Position numbers and translations under genes: made by a program
Source: an uncultured Lachnospiraceae bacterium
Lineage (GTDB): Bacteria > Bacillota > Clostridia > Lachnospirales > Lachnospiraceae
Reading direction: 5' to 3'
Length of the DNA: 64,000 bases
NCBI GenBank assembly: GCA_947173495.1
Contig: CAMWFQ010000018.1
Location: forward strand, 1 to 64,000
Shown: positions 26,592-34,913 of the stretch, piece by piece
Numbering within the stretch: the stretch's first letter is position 1
Layout of the letters: each line of letters starts with the position of its first letter
The notes under the pieces: generated by a model
Databases searched by the model: none
Told to the model about the DNA's origin: nothing
Seen by the model: only the letters and a program-made list of their open reading frames with translations

Positions 26592-27587
26592 TTACTTACC
26601 ATCAATCATAAACTCATACAGACATTTCAGATGCTTTACACCGTGGCGTTTGCTTATGGTAACCGGTGATACATTTATCTTTGCAAAAGCACCCATCAGC
26701 TTTTCCATATTTCTGCAGTCCATTGCTTTCTGTGCAAGGTAAAGCGATTTCTTCTCCGGAATAAGAGCCACCAGATGTACCATCTTCCTTCGCAGTCTGG
26801 TGTCCTTTACATCCCTTTGTATCATCTCTACAGCTTTATCCTTTTTATAGAAATCTCCAAATGGCACTATCCACGTAAAAGTATCCATAAATATTTCCCT
26901 GCGCTTTCTTATCAGTTCTGCTATCTGGCCATATACGTCAGATGTTTTAGTATAGGCTTTTACTGCTTTGGACTTTGCAAGCCTTACTTCTGCCCGGAGG
27001 ATTCCTTCCGATTTCCCGGAAATTGATTCCAGTTTTTTCCTGCTGATATCCGTCTGCTTAAGCTGCTTCACAAGTACACCCTCCAAATCGTAAAGCAAAA
27101 ACTCAATGCCATTACTGTTCCCCTCCAGACAGAAGCTTGTATTATCATTAAAGCACTCATATTTCATGGGAGTAAAACCTTTCACTCTGCCAATACGCCG
27201 CAGTACTTTCAGATATGCGGATACTGTTTTACTGTCGCCGGCATGGATATCTGCGGTGACAGCCATACCTGATAAGATGAAATCATCCAGGTTATATTTG
27301 AAGCCAAAATATTCTCTGATACGCTTATCCAGCTTACGGATAAATTTATCAGGGTCGGTAATACTCCATTTAGGTGATGCTCCCGAATTAACAAGCAGCT
27401 TTATTTTCTTCCTGTACTGGCTGTTCCGGTAGGTGACTGTTATCCCTTTTGAATCCAGAGTGTGGTCTGTGTATTCATCTTCCGCTTTCTCCATAGATTC
27501 CCGATTGCCACATGCTTTCATAAAAACCTTATGGAATTTTTTACTGTCCAGCACCATAGATAGCTCAAAAATCTGATTTATGTACAT
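26592..27587 (-). CDS. Putative replication initiator (phage/plasmid Rep-like)
   Basis: 331 residues from MYINQIFELSMVLDSKKF; GGAGG lies 8 nt before this ATG and an ATG-less upstream extension is not needed. GILRAEVRLAKSKAVKAY and the mixed basic/aromatic core resemble the gene II/X-type replication proteins of filamentous phages and Gram-positive plasmids. I cannot assign a clear HUH pair (VTADIHAGD is the only candidate) or a catalytic tyrosine with confidence. The position, upstream of the DUF927-like gene and downstream of the primase-helicase, and an inverted repeat just before the start support a replication role. Function is inferred. Confidence 0.45.
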   Translation of the reverse strand: MYINQIFELSMVLDSKKFHKVFMKACGNRESMEKAEDEYTDHTLDSKGITVTYRNSQYRKKIKLLVNSGASPKWSITDPDKFIRKLDKRIREYFGFKYNLDDFILSGMAVTADIHAGDSKTVSAYLKVLRRIGRVKGFTPMKYECFNDNTSFCLEGNSNGIEFLLYDLEGVLVKQLKQTDISRKKLESISGKSEGILRAEVRLAKSKAVKAYTKTSDVYGQIAELIRKRREIFMDTFTWIVPFGDFYKKDKAVEMIQRDVKDTRLRRKMVHLVALIPEKKSLYLAQKAMDCRNMEKLMGAFAKINVSPVTISKRHGVKHLKCLYEFMIDGK

Positions 27588-27646
27588 ATGCTTTTCCTCC
27601 AATATGCAAATATTTTTTACATATTAGTCATGGCAGTTTCATATTC

Positions 27647-27667
27647 TATACGGTTCAAAACCGTATA
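27647..27667. promoter_or_regulatory. Perfect inverted repeat upstream of the Rep-like gene
   Basis: TATACGGTT and AACCGTATA around a 3-nt centre, 60 nt before the Rep-like start. Candidate operator or origin element. The remainder of 27588-27815 is AT-rich and without genes. Confidence 0.55.
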
Positions 27668-27815
27668 ATAACATATATTTTGATTCCCAGTACCTGACAA
27701 ACATTGCGCTTAACCTTACTGATATTAAAATCGGATTATCCATTAACATACTTTTAAAAGCCAGAAGATAATCGGCGCAGCCATTTCAGCCACGCCGTTT
27801 ACATAGATTTTCTAA

Positions 27816-30497
27816 TCAGATTTTCCCATAGTCAAAATTTTCAATCATCTTTGCCTGGCTAAGTGGGAAATTAGAGAAAAGATGTACTTCACATCTGTTC
27901 CGGAGCAGCCGTGCCCGACCCACGGCCTGCTCCAATTCGCTTTCAATCATCCATAAATGGACCTTTCTCAGACCCTCATCCTGGAATGTCGTAAACTGAA
28001 ATCGGTATCCGTTGTAGTTTATTGTCTGGAGTTCCATTTTTTCATCTTCATCAAATTCCAGCCCCATAGAGAGTGCCGCAAGTTTGTATATAAATTCTGC
28101 ATGGTATGGTGTACCTATCACAAGGATGTCCTGCCCTTCCAGCATATTGCTGCCTTCCGTATTTCCAAAGTGCAGCTCTCCTATCTTCTGATTCATAAAA
28201 GTAATCACATTTTCACTGCCCATGCCAAACCGGAGCATCAGCGATTCTACCATCCCTGGATGATTTGCCAGACTGGTCCTGCTCATGGATTTCTCATAGT
28301 ATTGTTTTAATTCACCCATATATCTGGCCTTTTTGCACTCATAAAAGTCCACATTCTCTTTCCCAAAGTACCACCCGTATATCTCTTTATCTGCCGTAGC
28401 TGAAACCATAATGTATTTTTCTCCCGGGAAATCTGCCGGCTTTAGGAATACAACCGTATCCTTTTTCAGGTTCTTTTCATCTTCTTTCCTTCTTACATAA
28501 AACTGTTCTGCGCTGCAAAAGGCCGACAGGTCAAATGGCATTGTGCCTTTATCTTCTTCACCCTCATCCCATTCAAACCCTTCTGCTTCTATGCAGGACT
28601 GCGTTTTGGCATCCTCTAATATTCCCTTTATTTTTTCCTGGAGCTGGCAGTTTGCCGTTTTTTTCTTTAACTTTTCCAGCCTTGAAATGCTTATTTCTCC
28701 CTGATTTGATATGATGCTCTTAAACAAAATATCTTCGTCTATAATAATGGAGCCAAATTCATCAAGCCTCGCTTTGTCCATGCTTAGCAGATACCGGTGG
28801 GTAGTAATGACACAGCCCTTCCATGTTTTTAATTTTTCCCGTTGCTTCATATACTTCTCCAAACAGGGAATTTCTTCTTTTTCCAATCGTTTTTTTATGT
28901 ATCGATGGACGCGGCGGTGCTGCCCCCCTTTATACAGCTTCTGGATATATTCCCATATTTCATCCGGTATCCCATCCTTAATTTCTTCAAGGGACGGCGT
29001 TTTACTGACTTTAATACCCTTGCTTTTGGCTTTCTCAAATATTTCTTTCTTAAGGAGGTTTGTCGGCACAGCAATAATAAATCTTGTATCTGGATTCTCC
29101 TGCATGAGTTTAAGGTAGCTGTGAGATTTTCCTGCCCCAGTCATTGCTTTAATGACATAAAACTTTTTACTACTGGCATAAAAGGCGCTGCTGATTGCAT
29201 CATAAACATCGTCCTGCATATCTTCCATGGAGACGAACTCCTCATGGTATCCGGCAATCTTCTCCATGCTCCCGCGTTTTGGATGTACTGTAGAAAGGAT
29301 ATTTTTACAATGGGTACATTCTTTATGGTATAGACAATATTTATCACAGGACTGTGGATAATAGCCGTTCTGTTCCATATACGAAAGATGTACTTTCCAT
29401 TTCTCATTCTTAACATCATCAGGATACAGTATCGGGTACTCTAATCTTTTTTTCATAAAATATTTTGTACCTGAATCAACATGTATCAGGTTAGTTGCAA
29501 TACCAAATAATTCATCATGGGATAATTTTCTACTGCCATTAGCAAATTCATGGAATAGCTTACATTTATTCATATCCTGCAAAACTCCGGTTCTGTATTC
29601 CTTATGATTTTTAGGTTTTTCATCCGGAGTTTTGACAGAAGAATTTCTGGTGCTACTGAAATTTATAAGATAATATTTATTTGGGAAAATTTCGCCATCT
29701 GCTTTTATATTAGAATTATCCTGATTATATATAATAACTGTTGGCGAATTTTTCCCATTTATACCATATTGAGAAGCACCATAATCTTCTGTCGGATTAT
29801 CTGTTTCAGGCAGATAATCCGTTACTGTAACATCCAATAACCCTTTCTTATTCAATGCTATTCCTGTTTCTTTAGATAATCCTTCGATATGTTCCTTATA
29901 ATGATTATCCTTGTACTTTACTCTCATGCAGCATGTATAGTTCCTGAATATCGACTCTATATTGGTCTCTGGTAACTTATCATCATAATAAATCAGTTCT
30001 TTACCACCAAAGTACAGTTTGGATACATCCTTATAGCATGAGGGGTCGGCCTCCGGGAACATCCTCCCCATTGCAAGCTGCATGGCCTCGGCAACTCTCC
30101 TGTCTGTAACAGGTGCATCATTAAGAAATACAACCCTGAATTTATCATGAACCGTACTTGACATCGTATCATAAGCAAATAAAATGGGAAGTTCATACTG
30201 ACTGGCCCTCTCTTTTACTTCATCAAATGTAAGCTTCTTCTTTGAATCTTTATTATCAAAATCCAGAGCAAATAACTGCTGTTGCTCAAAGTTTTCCTTA
30301 TTGCGCTTTCCATTTTTAAATGTAGCTGGACTGAACGTGCATCCTTCATTCCCAATTCTGGTAATTACCCTCTTTAATTCGTCCCGACTTAATTTCTTTG
30401 CCGATCTGGCTATTTTGTTATTAATCCTTCCTATTTCATTACCGGAAGGCTTAGACTGATAACGTTGGTCATCATACGAAATTTTGATTGTATCCAT
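27816..30497 (-). CDS. Primase-helicase fusion (AEP-like N-terminus, SF2 helicase)
   Basis: 893 residues. The N-terminus has QQLFALDFDNKDSKKKL (acidic D-x-D), TMSSTVHDKFRVVFLND and DPSCYKDVSKLYFGGK, an archaeo-eukaryotic primase-like set. Around residues 385-400 CDKYCLYHKECTHC is a Cys/His cluster. The helicase begins with IKAMTGAGKSHSYLKLM (Walker A), then FIIAVPTNLLKKEI, GSIIIDEDILF (Walker B), MVSATADKEIYGW and, near the end, ELEQAVGRARLLRNRC, the Arg-rich motif VI. This would prime and unwind element DNA. AAAGGAG precedes the ATG. It is the largest gene of the element and sits in the central minus-strand block. Confidence 0.82.
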   Translation of the reverse strand: MDTIKISYDDQRYQSKPSGNEIGRINNKIARSAKKLSRDELKRVITRIGNEGCTFSPATFKNGKRNKENFEQQQLFALDFDNKDSKKKLTFDEVKERASQYELPILFAYDTMSSTVHDKFRVVFLNDAPVTDRRVAEAMQLAMGRMFPEADPSCYKDVSKLYFGGKELIYYDDKLPETNIESIFRNYTCCMRVKYKDNHYKEHIEGLSKETGIALNKKGLLDVTVTDYLPETDNPTEDYGASQYGINGKNSPTVIIYNQDNSNIKADGEIFPNKYYLINFSSTRNSSVKTPDEKPKNHKEYRTGVLQDMNKCKLFHEFANGSRKLSHDELFGIATNLIHVDSGTKYFMKKRLEYPILYPDDVKNEKWKVHLSYMEQNGYYPQSCDKYCLYHKECTHCKNILSTVHPKRGSMEKIAGYHEEFVSMEDMQDDVYDAISSAFYASSKKFYVIKAMTGAGKSHSYLKLMQENPDTRFIIAVPTNLLKKEIFEKAKSKGIKVSKTPSLEEIKDGIPDEIWEYIQKLYKGGQHRRVHRYIKKRLEKEEIPCLEKYMKQREKLKTWKGCVITTHRYLLSMDKARLDEFGSIIIDEDILFKSIISNQGEISISRLEKLKKKTANCQLQEKIKGILEDAKTQSCIEAEGFEWDEGEEDKGTMPFDLSAFCSAEQFYVRRKEDEKNLKKDTVVFLKPADFPGEKYIMVSATADKEIYGWYFGKENVDFYECKKARYMGELKQYYEKSMSRTSLANHPGMVESLMLRFGMGSENVITFMNQKIGELHFGNTEGSNMLEGQDILVIGTPYHAEFIYKLAALSMGLEFDEDEKMELQTINYNGYRFQFTTFQDEGLRKVHLWMIESELEQAVGRARLLRNRCEVHLFSNFPLSQAKMIENFDYGKI

Positions 30498-30566
30498 AGT
30501 GGTTTAACTCCTTTACAAGATTTTTTAATTTCATGTAGGAGTCGATTACAAAAAAAATTTGCAAAA

Positions 30567-30597
30567 AAAGAAGAACAGAATCGCTCTGTCCTTCTTT
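30567..30597 (-). terminator. Intrinsic terminator after the PIN toxin-antitoxin pair
   Basis: AAAGAAG/CTTCTTT with an inner ACAGA/TCTGT form a stem followed on the minus strand by a run of T. It separates the toxin-antitoxin operon from the primase-helicase gene. Confidence 0.65.
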
Positions 30598-30672
30598 CCT
30601 TCCAGTCATTATCAGTTTAATTACCACCCCACTACTTTTATAGGGTTACAATCATATGCCTGTATTCTATAA

Positions 30673-30879
30673 TTAGTAATTATCCGCATTCTTTAACAGC
30701 ATATCTATCTCTTCCAGACTCATATCCGGCTGTTCCTGTTTTTCTTTCGTATAATCTCCATACCCCATATCATACTGCTGCATAAACTTTACCATTCCAA
30801 CAGGCCCAAGTGCCTCCTGTAATGCTTTTATTCCTGCATTTCTCACATCTATTGGGCTGCTTAAATTAACATCTAACAT
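30673..30879 (-). CDS. Putative antitoxin partner of the PIN protein
   Basis: 68 residues, starting directly after the stop of the PIN gene. N-terminal SPIDVRNAGIKALQEALGPVGMVKFMQQYDMG, then an acidic, helical tail (DMSLEEIDMLLKNADNY). I know small proteins of this kind paired with PIN toxins; the acidic tail would cover the toxin active site. The order toxin first, antitoxin second is the reverse of most VapBC pairs. Function rests on the neighbour. Confidence 0.6.
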   Translation of the reverse strand: MLDVNLSSPIDVRNAGIKALQEALGPVGMVKFMQQYDMGYGDYTKEKQEQPDMSLEEIDMLLKNADNY

Positions 30880-31317
30880 TCAGATTACCTCCCATGCAAA
30901 TCTAAGTGGATTGACCACCCTCGTTCCCAGCTTCAATTTCTCTGCCATTTTTTCCAGTTTATCATCAGTTGTCAAAAATACGTCTGCATTAGCCTCTTCT
31001 GCCGATGCAATGTGAAGGCTGTCAAATGTCCGTATCTTTGAGGCTGATATAATTTCTATAGACCGTTTTTTGATCTTTTCTGTATATGGCATATGCATAC
31101 CTGCCACACGATACAGGTCAAGTACCTTCTGTTTTTTATTTTCATCCTGCATACGGCTCATTTCAAGTTCCAATATTTCACTTCCGGCAATGAGCACCTG
31201 TTTCATCTGTCCCATTTTCAAGACTGTCAAAATAACTTCACTTTCCAAATGGATACGCTCCTGTGTCTGGTCATCAAATGGCCTGTTATAGCAGCAATTA
31301 TCCAGATAAATTATCAT
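30880..31317 (-). CDS. PIN-domain ribonuclease toxin (VapC-like)
   Basis: 145 residues from MIIYLDNCCYNRPFDD. PIN nucleases cut RNA with a cluster of acidic residues: Asp in YLDNCC, Glu in SEILELEM, Asp in RTFDSLHIASAEEANAD, and T-T-D-D-K-L near the end are all present. TFDSLHIA is the most diagnostic stretch. GGAGGTGC precedes the ATG at 31317; an in-frame start six codons earlier has no ribosome site. With the downstream 68-residue gene it forms an addiction pair likely to stabilise the element. Confidence 0.85.
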   Translation of the reverse strand: MIIYLDNCCYNRPFDDQTQERIHLESEVILTVLKMGQMKQVLIAGSEILELEMSRMQDENKKQKVLDLYRVAGMHMPYTEKIKKRSIEIISASKIRTFDSLHIASAEEANADVFLTTDDKLEKMAEKLKLGTRVVNPLRFAWEVI

Positions 31318-31337
31318 CTGCAAAAGCACCTCCAACT

Positions 31338-31690
31338 TCCTTCTTTTTACATTGTACTTTATTTCTGATATTTATTCAATCACTCATATTTTTTAACATA
31401 TGTCAGATTTAAATTTTTTATTATGCCTTTATTTAGCTGTGGTATCAGGTGGTATTGGTGGTATCCGTTCCACTCATACCACCCTTGCCATTTGTACAAC
31501 TTAAAAGTTGCATATCCGCTATATCTGACTGCAGATATGCAACTTTTATCCCCTTATTCCGTCCACAAATACAAAATCTGCAACACATTGCTTGCATATG
31601 CTGTCATTTTTACAACATATTCAGGTGGGGCAGCACGGATGCTAATGCTGGTATCAAACAGCATGGGAAACATTTGCATTGCCCATTTTA
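31338..31690. other. Gene-free stretch with inverted repeats; candidate origin or partition site
   Basis: 31502-31516 and 31534-31548 are perfect 15-bp inverted arms (TAAAAGTTGCATATC and its complement) with a 17-nt spacer. To the left GGTGGTAT occurs twice (about 31448 and 31457) and ATACCACCC once near 31487, the latter shared with the palindrome at 25461. Further TGCAAC and TTGCAT words follow to about 31600. No ORF with a ribosome site is seen. Confidence 0.5.
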
Positions 31691-32035
31691 TTATAAAACC
31701 ATATACTTAGCCATGCGGCTTCCATATGCCATATCCAGTACATCCGGTATGCATTCTTCCATACAGCGGTATTTATCCCGCAGCATCTCTTCCAGTAATA
31801 TCTGCCCTCCATCCACTTCCGGTATGTCTGTTGTAATTTCATACTGCTCATAATAAATATAACCTGCATACCCTTCCTCAATATCTTCCGGAAGCAGGTT
31901 GGAGCCGTCACCTTCTGCAATGCGGATGATTTGTCTCATCTCCGGAACATACACAAATATGTCATCATACCCTTCGGATTTCTTTCCTTTAATCTCCTCT
32001 GGCGGCTGTTTCCTGTCTGTATCTTTCTCGCCCAC
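31691..32035 (-). CDS. Small acidic unknown protein
   Basis: About 114 residues from a GTG at 32035, chosen because GGAGG lies 8 nt before it; the longer frame from 32050 places the ribosome site inside the ORF. Highly acidic (VYVPEMRQIIRIAEGDGSNLL, PEVDGGQILLEEMLRDKY). No recognised domain, signal peptide or membrane segment. Located just downstream of the DUF5688 gene on the same strand, as part of the element's long minus-strand operon. Confidence 0.65.
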   Translation of the reverse strand: MGEKDTDRKQPPEEIKGKKSEGYDDIFVYVPEMRQIIRIAEGDGSNLLPEDIEEGYAGYIYYEQYEITTDIPEVDGGQILLEEMLRDKYRCMEECIPDVLDMAYGSRMAKYMVL

Positions 32036-32139
32036 AATATCTACCTCCAAAATTTTTCAGTCTGTCTCCTTCTCTCTGCATTGGAAAAAGGAAAGCCGGA
32101 TTTAAACTCCCAGCTTTCCTTCCGGCATCTCCTGCTGTC

Positions 32140-33042
32140 TTATGCGGCAATCCTCAACGTCCCTGCCTTACGCTCATATAGATAAATATGGTCTGAAAGA
32201 CGTTCCTCAATAGAAACTGCATCCGCATTTATCTCTGTTACCATATCTGCCAGTTTCCGATAAGGTACTGTCTCATCTGCCGGGATTATGATACACTCAT
32301 GTACGGAACTTGGAAGCACGATAAAATCACCACCCAGTTCGTCACTAACCCGCTTTAAAGTCCCGCTGTCCAGAATCTCCGCAGCGCCGAATACCCTCGC
32401 CTTGTTAGTCAGCACATGCATCTCTACCGGTGTACTGACTGGCAGTAGGAGCTGGAATCCTGGCATCATGCTCCGGAGAACTTCGTCCATGCTCTCAAAT
32501 AACGGTTCCCCCGCGAGCCGCATATTTGAGGCAGCAGCCTGATAAAGGCTTTCTTCTGTCTGCCGCCATATCTCCATATAGTTGTCATTCACCAGGAAAG
32601 CTCCTGTGCTGCCGTCTTTAAACCCTTCAACCTGTACCTGGTAAACTACTGCAAGGTCAAGGAACTTCCTGTAGGGCTTCCCTTTTAAAAGCTCCTTATT
32701 ACTTTCAAAGTTTATCAGCTTTGCATAAATACGGGACTTCATCATATCCCACTTCCGGAAACCATCCAGTCCGGCATCCTTAAGGTCATCCATATGCTCC
32801 ATAAGTTCCTGATAAACCTCGCCTGCAATCTCTTCAATTCCTCTGCCCCTATTTTTATACTCATCATAATACCCTTCCAGATAGACGCTTGGCCTCACCT
32901 GCTTCTCCGGGCTCATCATTATAATGGCGGTCTTCTTTACCCCGTTGTTTTTAAGGTTCTCAGTAATGCTTACATTAAAAATATCTCCTGCCTTCTCCGC
33001 CACTCCCTTTAATACTTCCTCTGCAAATTCTTTCAGTTCCAT
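32140..33042 (-). CDS. DUF5688 family protein
   Basis: 300 residues. The N-terminus (VSITENLKNNGVKKTAIIMM, then PSVYLEGYYDEYKNRGRGIEEIAGEVY) and C-terminus (FIVLPSSVHECIIIPADE, AVSIEERLSDHIYLYERK) match what I know as DUF5688, common in integrative elements of gut Firmicutes. Function unknown. GTAGGAGGAAAGG precedes the ATG. It begins 11 nt after the Rad52-like gene and probably belongs to that operon. No transmembrane part. Confidence 0.8.
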   Translation of the reverse strand: MELKEFAEEVLKGVAEKAGDIFNVSITENLKNNGVKKTAIIMMSPEKQVRPSVYLEGYYDEYKNRGRGIEEIAGEVYQELMEHMDDLKDAGLDGFRKWDMMKSRIYAKLINFESNKELLKGKPYRKFLDLAVVYQVQVEGFKDGSTGAFLVNDNYMEIWRQTEESLYQAAASNMRLAGEPLFESMDEVLRSMMPGFQLLLPVSTPVEMHVLTNKARVFGAAEILDSGTLKRVSDELGGDFIVLPSSVHECIIIPADETVPYRKLADMVTEINADAVSIEERLSDHIYLYERKAGTLRIAA

Positions 33043-33053
33043 ATCCTTTCCTC

Positions 33054-33830
33054 CTACGCTGCTTTTGTCTTTGCAAGTGCTTCCATCACCCTCTTATAGG
33101 TTTTCTCATTCATGGACTCCGGTGCTGTAATCTTATATCTTTCCTGTACTGCTTCCATTGCAACTCCTGTCCTCTTAAGTTCCGACTGCAAAGAGGCCAT
33201 CTGCTCTTTAGAAAGTCCCTCTTTCTGTGATTCCTGTCTCTGCTGGCTGTTTTCCTGTTTTCCTTTTGGCTCTGCTTTTTCCTTCCGGCTCACGGTATCC
33301 GCTTTGGCTTTCAGCTCATAGACTGTCTGTCCTTTATCATTATGGATAATAAGACCTGATATCTCACGGTCATTGCTGTATGTAATGGAGAGCACTGAAA
33401 AACGGTCATTACAGTAATAACGCTTCTCCTTATTGGAACCCTCTTTCATCTGGATTGAAGTTTTTCCTGCTGGAATCCAGATAAAGGGAGCTGAATACAG
33501 CTCCCTCCCAATCCCCCAGTTGAAGCACGCCCTCTTGAAGCTGTCCGATGCCTGGGATTTCTCTTTCTCCGTATATCCCATCGTGCCTACATCCTGTTTG
33601 GCAATCCACTGCATGGTTTCTCTGTCAAATACCTCTACGGTGCAGTAGAGATTTCCGTCAATGCACTGATGGCTCCTTTTCCATCCAAAAGCTCCGAAGG
33701 TCTCGTCAAGGATGCGCTGGTCCACCCTCGCATCCTTATATAATAAGAGGCTAAGCCCCTTTTCGTTTATCACCGACACCCTGCATTCAATCTCATCCGC
33801 CTTAAGCAGCCTTATCAGGTTCTGTCCCAT
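33054..33830 (-). CDS. Rad52/22-family single-strand annealing protein
   Basis: 258 residues. DETFGAFGWKRSHQCIDGNLYCTVEVFDRETMQWI and ASDSFKRACFNWGIGRELYSAPFIWIP are the conserved Rad52-fold blocks (beta-sheet strand, then the R-A-x-x-x-W-G-I-G-R-x-L-Y signature). A Lys/Glu/Gln-rich linker (PKGKQENSQQRQESQKEG) leads to a short C-terminal helical domain. Such proteins anneal complementary strands in phage and plasmid recombination. The YqaJ exonuclease gene lies directly upstream with about 20 nt between, forming an exonuclease-annealase pair. GGAAGGAGGAAAA precedes the start. Confidence 0.9.
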   Translation of the reverse strand: MGQNLIRLLKADEIECRVSVINEKGLSLLLYKDARVDQRILDETFGAFGWKRSHQCIDGNLYCTVEVFDRETMQWIAKQDVGTMGYTEKEKSQASDSFKRACFNWGIGRELYSAPFIWIPAGKTSIQMKEGSNKEKRYYCNDRFSVLSITYSNDREISGLIIHNDKGQTVYELKAKADTVSRKEKAEPKGKQENSQQRQESQKEGLSKEQMASLQSELKRTGVAMEAVQERYKITAPESMNEKTYKRVMEALAKTKAA

Positions 33831-33850
33831 TTTTCCTCCTTCCCAGCTTC

Positions 33851-34780
33851 CTATGCCGCTTTCACCTCAAACCTTCTGGAATGGGAGAGTTTCCCGTAAT
33901 CGGCATAAAGCTCCGGACATTCCTCACGTATACGCTTCGTATCTAATTTGGTGGAATCAATGTTCTTCCATGAGACACGAAAATGCTCACTGCTTGCAAG
34001 CTCATTGTCCTGCATGAAAAGCTTCACCTCCTGCTCTATCTGCTTCTGTTCCTCCTGTAATTCTGAAATAAATCCAAGTATCTCCTCACGTCTCCTTAAT
34101 TTTTCATCAAAGCCAACAAGTTTGATGGTGCTCGCTTTCCTTGCCGTATGGAAATACTGCTGGATTACCTCGTCACAGGCTTTACTCCCATCCGGTGGCG
34201 GAATAATTCCTTTCACCACATGGTTATTCCAGAAATTATCTTCTATCGAGATAAGGCGCCCAATCAGTTCCTCATCCCACTCTATTTTCCTGTAGGTGAA
34301 CCCCTTCCCAAGGATTAACGCCGCTATATACCACACCCTTTTTCCTGTGACCGCCATATAGTGGCAGCACTGCATCACATAATGGAGAGGGATATCCCCA
34401 TCCGCCCATTTATCCGCATTCCAGGCGCTGGCGGTCTTGCACTCCAGTCCTGCGTCCTCACCGATGACCAGACGGTCAACATCGGCAATCATAAAGGGGT
34501 GCTCCTTACTGCGGTACATAAAATTGGATTTTCTCACCTTAAGTCCTGTAGCTTCCGTAAACCTCTGTGCCACGTAATCCTCAAGGTCATGCCCAATGCG
34601 CATTGCCTCATTATCCTGTTCCTCTGTTTCCCCACTGGTCTTATCCTGAAAAACCTTCATTGCACTGCTGAACGGGTTCACCCCGCAGACAGCGCCTGCG
34701 TCGGAACCTCCGATACCTGTTTTCCTTAAGCGGAGCCATTCCTCATTACTGGTTCCTGATAATGATATTTTATCAAACAT
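33851..34780 (-). CDS. YqaJ-type viral recombinase exonuclease
   Basis: 309 residues from MFDKISLSGTSNEEWLRLRK; GAGGAGGAAGATT precedes this ATG at 34780. GIGGSDAGAVCGVNPF is the family start, GHDLEDYVAQRFTEATG carries the conserved E, and MIADVDRLVIGEDAGLECKTAS holds the D...E-x-K catalytic core of the PD-(D/E)XK fold; VMQCCHYMAVTGKRVWYIA completes it. The 5'-3' exonuclease would feed single strands to the Rad52-like partner. A C-terminal coiled segment (RRREEILGFISELQEEQKQIEQEV) precedes a short tail. Confidence 0.93.
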   Translation of the reverse strand: MFDKISLSGTSNEEWLRLRKTGIGGSDAGAVCGVNPFSSAMKVFQDKTSGETEEQDNEAMRIGHDLEDYVAQRFTEATGLKVRKSNFMYRSKEHPFMIADVDRLVIGEDAGLECKTASAWNADKWADGDIPLHYVMQCCHYMAVTGKRVWYIAALILGKGFTYRKIEWDEELIGRLISIEDNFWNNHVVKGIIPPPDGSKACDEVIQQYFHTARKASTIKLVGFDEKLRRREEILGFISELQEEQKQIEQEVKLFMQDNELASSEHFRVSWKNIDSTKLDTKRIREECPELYADYGKLSHSRRFEVKAA

Positions 34781-34817
34781 AATCTTCCTCCTCTGCTGTT
34801 TCTGATAAAATAAAGCT

Positions 34818-34854
34818 AAGGGCAAACAGGAGTTATACCCCATCTGCCCTTAAT
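34818..34854 (-). terminator. Inverted repeat between the DUF932 and YqaJ genes
   Basis: TAAGGGCA and TGCCCTTA are separated by about 20 nt. A partial attenuator or terminator that would lower expression of the downstream recombination genes. No long T run. Confidence 0.45.
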
Positions 34855-34913
34855 TATTCTTTCCGTGATATATTGTTTTCCTTAAGGCCAAAAGGTTAAA
34901 TACCTCTTCCTGC

